From Lineus longissimus (lineage: Eukaryota; Nemertea; Pilidiophora; Heteronemertea; Lineidae), in NCBI RefSeq assembly GCF_910592395.1, contig NC_088325.1, forward strand, positions 4,553,501 to 4,617,500: a DNA stretch of 64,000 nucleotides, in the 5' to 3' direction. Every line of letters starts with the position of its first letter. Position 1 is the stretch's first letter. A program made the position numbers and the translations under genes. The notes under the pieces were generated by a model. The model did no database searches, had not been told where the DNA came from, and was given only the letters and a program-made list of their open reading frames with translations. Below are positions 58,941-64,000 of the stretch, piece by piece.

Positions 58941-59267
58941 ATGGCAAAATATCACATAAAACATTATGTACATCAACTGAAGGCTTTGAAGGCAGCCCAG
59001 GCTAAGAAGAGACGTAAAATTCTTCAGACAGCCGATAAAGGCCTCCTTAATGCCGTGGGAGAGTCGGCGAGCAACAGTTTAAAAGGGAACGTACCCCTCA
59101 ATCGAAATCAGTTCAAATGTCTGAAGAAACACAAGCACTCTCTGCGTAAATTAGCTTGCAAGAAGACGTCGTTAAGAGAGCGTAAACGGATCATTCAAAA
59201 GGGTGGCTTTTTAGGAGCATTGCTAGGACCTGTGATCAAATCCATCGGAAGTATTTTTGGCGTTTAA
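58941..59267 (+). CDS. small basic pX/mu-like protein, 108 aa
   Basis: Highly basic (KKRRKIL, CLKKHKHSLRKLACKK, RERKRIIQK) with a short glycine/hydrophobic C-terminus (GGFLGALLGPVIKSIG). Basic peptides with a K-G-G-F-L-x-x-L-L-x-P end recur beside the ATPase in Polintons/adintoviruses and are compared with adenovirus core protein X. It is probably a DNA-condensing or membrane-active virion peptide. The start ATG has good context (CAACATGG). The frame is intact. Confidence 0.65.
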   Translation: MAKYHIKHYVHQLKALKAAQAKKRRKILQTADKGLLNAVGESASNSLKGNVPLNRNQFKCLKKHKHSLRKLACKKTSLRERKRIIQKGGFLGALLGPVIKSIGSIFGV

Positions 59268-59307
59268 TTACGTGCTATAGCGGCCGTTATAAAAATATTC
59301 AACAGAT

Positions 59308-60180
59308 ATGAGTCAGATGCGAAAAATGTCGCTTATACCGCACGAAATGGTTGAAATATATCTGTATCAACAGCGCCACAAAGAAGACATCAAACCACAT
59401 GCCCACAGTGCGATGGGAATTGATCAAGAAATGCAAGAAATACTCTCCTCAACCTCTATGAGTGATTACGATAAGGCGATAGCATATTCACAATTGCTGC
59501 GCAAATATTTGGGAACGATACATTCGTCGTCTTTAGATTTAAACGCCCCTGCACCAAAAGTTCAACAACGACAAGAAATACAGCCGGCTCCAGTTGCTAG
59601 TACACACCCTGTAACAGCAACCGCAAAGGCACAACCTGTTGATACAGCGACAGTGAGTCAAACGGGTGTCAAAACACCTGTACAACAGGCACCTCTTTCG
59701 GCTAATGTGATATTGCAGCAAGTACCCGGCTACTCGAAAGCAAAAGCGAAAAAGTTGGTTAAAGCACTGACGGATGATCCAAATTTTAATTGGAATGAAA
59801 GAGGCGAGATTTCAATAAACGGCGACGCCGTCAAAGGGAGTAATATTAAGACTGTCGTACATAATGCTTCTTCTAATGCCCGACAGACGCTCACACCGGC
59901 TGGCGTTGATTCTGTCCTGTCCTATTTAAACGGGAAGGGTGTGATATCCGGTAACATGGTAACCAGCAGAGAGTGGAAAAAAAGACTCGGCCTCAGTGAC
60001 AGTCCGAAAGCAAGCGCTAATAAAACACCGAAGACCGAGCGGAGAAATCCATTAGCTTCTTGGAACTCTCCACCGACATCTCACACCCAGGGTTCTCATA
60101 TATTCGATACGCCCTCTTCACGACGAAAACATGGCCAAAAAAACCCGCCAAAAAACGAGGACTGGGAACAATGGTACTAG
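59308..60180 (+). CDS. conserved Polinton accessory protein, up to 290 aa
   Basis: The N-terminus has MSLIPHEMVEIYLYQQ and a short helical segment, then a Pro/Gln/Thr-rich linker (about 85-135). A conserved C-terminal domain (VPGYSKAKAKKLVKAL, NWNERGEISINGDAV, GSNIKTVVHNA) ends in a polar tail. Proteins of this layout are common next to the pX-like gene in Polintons of invertebrates; function is unknown, perhaps a minor virion component. A TATAAAAA at 59288 is too close for ATG 59308 to be in the transcript, so Met7 (59326) may be the real start. It is intact. Confidence 0.65.
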   Translation: MSQMRKMSLIPHEMVEIYLYQQRHKEDIKPHAHSAMGIDQEMQEILSSTSMSDYDKAIAYSQLLRKYLGTIHSSSLDLNAPAPKVQQRQEIQPAPVASTHPVTATAKAQPVDTATVSQTGVKTPVQQAPLSANVILQQVPGYSKAKAKKLVKALTDDPNFNWNERGEISINGDAVKGSNIKTVVHNASSNARQTLTPAGVDSVLSYLNGKGVISGNMVTSREWKKRLGLSDSPKASANKTPKTERRNPLASWNSPPTSHTQGSHIFDTPSSRRKHGQKNPPKNEDWEQWY

Positions 60181-60404
60181 CAGAGTCTTTCTATACGAGG
60201 GTCTGGTCACCGGCAACTTTCCTTTGATCACACGGCTCTCTCGGGCAATTAACTGGAGCCAGATGAAGCCCTTTAATTTTTTCTTAAATTTTGCGCAAAC
60301 GTCGTAAGTCAGTTCTATCAACTTCCGATGGTGGCGCGCTTTTTCGCCAAAGCTCACCGAGTTTCTCCGAACCGTTCCGAATGAGGAAGACACTAACAAC
60401 AAAA

Positions 60405-60640
60405 ATGGCGGACGAGGGAGTTGTCTTTCAAGATTTTCCGGTTAATTTAGACGATCTTTCAAGTCTGCTTCCTGAGCATGACCAACAACTGAATTTATTC
60501 AGGAAAGTAGTGAAGTTGTATCTGGTCTTGAGGGGTTTTTCGCTGGCGCGATCGGTAAACACACTATTCAGGAAAAAACCAAGCAGGTGTTGAAAGGTCA
60601 AAAAGCGTTGAGAAAGGGACTGAAGGAAAGTAAGACATTG
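60405..60640 (+). CDS. possible first exon of a host gene
   Basis: ATG at 60405 lies in AAAAATGGCGGAC, which matches the YY1-type start element of housekeeping genes. The frame MADEGVVFQDFPVNLDDLSS continues through LLPEHDQQ. A neighbouring frame, open after 60481, looks equally protein-like (SGLEGFFAGAIGKHTIQ, KQVLKGQKALRKG) and ends in a plausible donor GAAA|GTAAGA near 60630. Either a 1-nt indel separates them or only one is real. Family not recognised. Confidence 0.35.
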
Positions 60641-60806
60641 CCCTGATGAATCCTGTGATGATGTGTGTGTTATCAAACCAGATCAGTGATGTCAATATAG
60701 ATCAAGTGTTAATGTCAACCGTCCTTGACATGTTGTAAAGCAACCAATCTTTGAGTACATAAGTATTAAATGAAAGCGCATTAACTCATTCTTGACTTTT
60801 TCTTGT

Positions 60807-60825
60807 TAACCCCCCCCCCCCCCCT
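60807..60825 (+). repeat. poly(C) run
   Basis: About fifteen consecutive C; another C run lies at about 62808-62826. Both are likely length-variable or assembly-sensitive. Confidence 0.8.
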
Positions 60826-61256
60826 AAAACTGAGGATTCTCAAAGTAACACTGTGGTAGACGTCTCTGTTGTGAAATGTGATTTGACCCGGTATGGATGA
60901 CTGGATTTATCTCCCATCATTATAGCAAAATGTCCAAATGGTGGTAAAAGTTTCTTCATGGACATTGACATGTCATAGAAATACATGTTTAGGTCATAGT
61001 TTCAGTCTGGAGCTACGCTACAGCTGACCAGGTGTCATAGGGATTGGTTTCACCTGAAGCAAAGGTCATCTAGCGGTTGGAATAAACACATTTTCCGTAC
61101 CGTAGGAGATAGACAGCACGGGTGTACCATTACCAGAACCAGTAAAAAAATCAATACAATTTGATTTACATAAAAACATTTTATTACCGGGTAATACCAG
61201 AAACATAAAGTGAAGTAAAACCATTCTATCAAGGACCTTCAATGTTGTCCTTCATT

Positions 61257-61505
61257 TCAAGTTGTCCTATCACTATCAGCAACAGAAATAGCCTCGAAAA
61301 AAGTCGGCACTGTCAATATAACTTCAGCAGGTCGATCGTCCGGTTCTAGCCTTGTGCTCATAGTCATAACTGTGTTGCAGAAATTTTCGAGAACTGGATC
61401 TAACACGCTAACTGGATCTAACACTGACGCCTTCGGTAACCTATCATCTTTCTTGCTCTTGGGACGTGTAAACCTGGACCTTGAACCCTTTTTCTTATTC
61501 GGCAT
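61257..61505 (-). CDS. short basic reading frame, 82 aa
   Basis: Minus-strand ATG at 61505 (MPNKKKGSRSRFTRPKSKKD), a duplicated SVLDPV/SVLDP pair, then LENFCNTVMTMSTRLEPDD and a TGA at 61257. A basic head and acidic remainder look protein-like, but no family is recognised. It may be an exon or chance. Confidence 0.25.
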   Translation of the reverse strand: MPNKKKGSRSRFTRPKSKKDDRLPKASVLDPVSVLDPVLENFCNTVMTMSTRLEPDDRPAEVILTVPTFFEAISVADSDRTT

Positions 61506-62150
61506 GATGGAACCAGACCTAAAGTGAAGAAGTGAAACAGCATAATTTATAACTGGTAAACAAAACAACAAAAATTACAACTGGTAAATAAAACAACAGA
61601 GTGAATAAGTTCATTTCATCAGGTGACTCAAATCAGGAATTACAATTATAAGGCCCAGGCCTACTTAAGTTAGGTTAAAAAACAAATTAACAAATACAAA
61701 TACAACACAAGCTGTTGTGTGTTTGGGTGTATTTGGATTCAGCATATTTCCCATTGTAATGGATTGTATGTTCAGTTGTCAGATTGTGATTAAGATAATG
61801 TTAATTTATACAGTCATGTAGTCATGGAAGTAGTGCGCTGAAGATAGATGGGGGTCAGATGGGGTTTTATTTTTTGGAAATAACAAATAAGGGTGTGTGT
61901 CGATCAGCCGCAGAATTTTAGGCAGATATGACATCTAGGCCCTGTTTGGCCTTATACACATGGCCAAGTAGTTGGGCATGAGTGGGTGTTTTTGATTAGG
62001 ACCTCCCGAGTATTGGTAAGTTTTGGAACTAGTATTATGTCAAAGTATGTTGCTTTTCGGATAGATATAAAGTTTATTTTGACCACTCCGTAGAATATCA
62101 TTATAACCATGTTTGATCAACCTCGTTGAAAGGTTATTGGTATATATATA
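61506..62150. other. spacer, nothing recognised
   Basis: Low-complexity AT-rich sequence before the second copy of the dispersed repeat. Confidence 0.35.
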
Positions 62151-63998
62151 TATTTGTTTGTTTATTGTTAATTGTATCATACATTGGAATTTAAAGGCAC
62201 AGACGGCTTCAAACAATGATTTCTGTTTTAATTTTGGTAAACTTGATATGTATCTAGACATTCCATTATTGAGAAGCCGGCCAATAGACCGATGTAACTC
62301 TGACAAATGTAATGAATAGAATAACAGTATTTTTAGTGCCAATATCAAAAAGTGATCAATAACATAATATAAAACCCTTTTGGTATAAAGTCCACTACAC
62401 GTAGCAACCAAAGAGGAAATCGTTCATCTGTCTTCTGTGATACACATAATTGTTTCTTCTGTGATACATATCATAGCGTTTATTTTCTGCACTTAGTGAT
62501 TTCTAACTTCACATCGGATATGGTAGTCAACTTGTTTGAAAGAGAAACAAGACCACGTTTGACCAATGAAGTTGGTGTAGTTATTTTAATAAATGGAAGC
62601 AGAGTCTTTCAAAAGACTCTGGTGGCAGTTATCACTGTGATTTGCATTTTTTCCCCATATGTGTGTAAAATATATAATTTTGTATGATTCATTTTGTATA
62701 TTTCCCATTGTAATATGCCAGTAGATGAATTATAGGAAGATGTTCTAGGCTTTATATGGCCCTATTATCATAAACGAAGGTCGTTGGGGAGGAGTTTGTG
62801 TTTTTGATTACCCCCCCCCCCCCCGCCACCGGGAGTTTGGTGAGTTTTGGACATAGTACCAAATGACAAGTTATGTCGCTTTTCAGCGAAATATAAAGTC
62901 AACCCTTGACAACTCTGTAGTAATGTATTACCCAACACTTGATGATGCATGTACTTCCCCATTATAGTTTCATTATAGTTTCATATTGTTTCAACAACTA
63001 CGTTAAAACAAATGTCGCGTGAAACAACATTTTGGTTGGCTGACCGGATGTCATCTGTCATAATAATCTAATTTGTATAAATATGCAATCCGTTTTGCTC
63101 CTTAGCGTGAATTTTGATGCATTTTCAATTGAACTTGTATTTATATTGTGAGCATTTTTATTGTCGAGACCAGTACAGTTCTGCAATTGATTGATTAAAA
63201 TCTCTGAAAAATTATACTCATTTGCCAATAAAAACCTATCAGGTGGAAATGCGAGAGAACAAACGCCTTTGCTGGTCTTGAGTTTGTAATTAGGCATGCA
63301 ACACTTTGGTGTTGAAATTCCACTCACTTCGTATAAACCAGCATTCAAAAAAGGCTCTGTTTTCGCTCTTTTCGACATAGTCGTACATGTCTAATCAGTG
63401 CCCTTAAATAAAGTAAACTGTAATGTTGTGACCTTAAGTGTTGATGTGGAAATGCACAGAGGGGGTTAGATTTTGTGGGCAAATGCAATACTAAAAATTC
63501 GTATCAACTGAGGAGTGATTCAACTCAAAATTTTGCTAACACGTCCTATATCGACAAACTCATTTGTGGTATTATGTGTCATGCTGTAATAATATTTCTT
63601 AGCCAGTTCTATGCATTTTGATATTTGTAAATTATACTCTAAAAGTGCCTGATCTCAAGATGAACGCTTTAAAACGAAATTACCAATTCCTCGCCACAGG
63701 TGCAAGGTTATCAGATTGTAAGACAACGAAGTTAATTATTAAAGCGAGCGAAAGTTTGATGAGAGTCATGGATGGGGTGGATCTATCTTGGAGATAAAAG
63801 TGGTATAGTTGAATTTTCGGGAGATTATTTAGGTCCTTTTCGTGCTTATCATTAGATATTTGGGCATGACATGGTTTAGTACCTATATAGTTGCATGAAA
63901 TTTGGAATATATCAGTATCATTTTTGATTTACATAAACTCTACCGCTAGCCCCTTTGTTGTAATGCGGCGATTGCTTCATCTCATACTTGACCAACCA
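62151..63998 (+). repeat. dispersed repeat, copy 2, truncated by window
   Basis: Matches 32543-35097 from TTTGTTTGTTTATTG to CATACTTGACCAACC. It lacks the Harbinger insertion: around 63715-63725 it reads ATTGTAAGACAACG, the intact pre-insertion site. It carries the CAGAGTCTTTCAAAAGACTC palindrome at about 62601. Confidence 0.85.
63058..63378 (-). pseudogene. THAP-like start fragment within repeat copy 2
   Basis: The minus strand starts MSKRAKTEPFLNAGLYEV and includes TPKCCMPNYKLKTSKGVCSL followed by AFPPDRF. The CC-x-P and KGV...FPPD spacing is THAP-like, but required later cysteine/histidine residues are missing. It is the longer version of the frame at 33569-33835. Confidence 0.22.
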
Positions 63999-64000
63999 GG

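Larger units (their letters stand above)
49043..60307 (+). mobile_element. Polinton/Maverick (adintovirus)-like element, incomplete
   Basis: A run of same-strand genes includes a protein-primed family-B DNA polymerase, an FtsK/HerA-type packaging ATPase, a pX-like basic peptide and the conserved accessory protein next to it. This set characterises Polintons and adintoviruses. PC4-like, spliced and unknown genes lie on the left. No integrase, adenain-type protease, or major/minor capsid gene was seen, and the terminal inverted repeats and target duplication could not be located, so both limits are approximate. Polymerase breaks imply decay or assembly errors. Confidence 0.75.

Noticed and set aside
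60131-60307. 58-residue frame (start MAKKTRQKTRTGNNG) overlapping the end of the accessory protein
   Set aside because: Good start context, but it overlaps a well-supported gene in another frame and shows no recognised motif; kept only as a note.

Overview
This window is eukaryotic, animal-type genomic DNA. Its genes are split by GT-AG introns and use AATAAA poly(A) signals, and the spacers are packed with LINEs, tRNA-derived SINEs, inverted-repeat elements and satellites. The repeat style (Tx1-clade LINEs in TC microsatellites, Polinton-like DNA, PIF/Harbinger elements, receptor genes mixing Ig and FN3 domains) suggests a marine invertebrate, perhaps a lophotrochozoan or an invertebrate deuterostome. 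I cannot name the species.

Layout. 1-32.2 kb appears to be the 3' part of a host membrane-receptor gene ('receptor gene 1', + strand). It has a transmembrane exon (1763-1911), a cytoplasmic-tail exon (24406-24486) and a last exon with stop and poly(A) signal (32030-32136). Its very long introns hold mosaic repeats, a truncated CR1/L2-like LINE (5.9-7.0 kb), and two tandem head-to-tail copies of a Tx1-clade LINE (7.6-20.3 kb). They also hold a 342-bp satellite (22.9-23.9 kb), a ~300-bp repeat carrying a CTCF-like motif (26.3-27.1 kb) and a 45-bp minisatellite (27.8-28.0 kb). The block around the tail exon is duplicated, and at least one copy of the exon is decayed.

32.5-39.7 kb is repeat DNA. 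A ~2.5-kb dispersed repeat recurs at 62.1-64.0 kb; its first copy has a 643-bp PIF/Harbinger-type insertion and the second copy preserves the empty site. After it comes a minisatellite interrupted by a 1.38-kb TA-flanked inverted-repeat element whose loop carries an exon-like ATGGCGG reading frame.

39.8-47.1 kb is a complete seven-exon gene ('receptor gene 2', + strand) for a type I membrane protein: signal peptide, two Ig domains, two FN3 domains, one TM segment and a 230-residue tail with ITIM-like tyrosine motifs. Several small inverted-repeat elements and a LINE fragment sit in its introns. A ~163-bp tandem repeat follows at 47.8-48.2 kb.

49.0-60.3 kb is a Polinton/Maverick (adintovirus)-like element, all genes on +. 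It holds a PC4-like protein, an unknown 220-residue protein, an intron-rich gene of six exons, a protein-primed family-B DNA polymerase broken by frameshifts and a stop, a packaging ATPase, a small pX-like basic protein and a 290-residue conserved accessory protein. No integrase, protease or capsid gene was recognised, so it is truncated, rearranged or a reduced variant. To its right lies a possible first exon of a host housekeeping gene (60405), a small minus-strand reading frame, and the second copy of the dispersed repeat.
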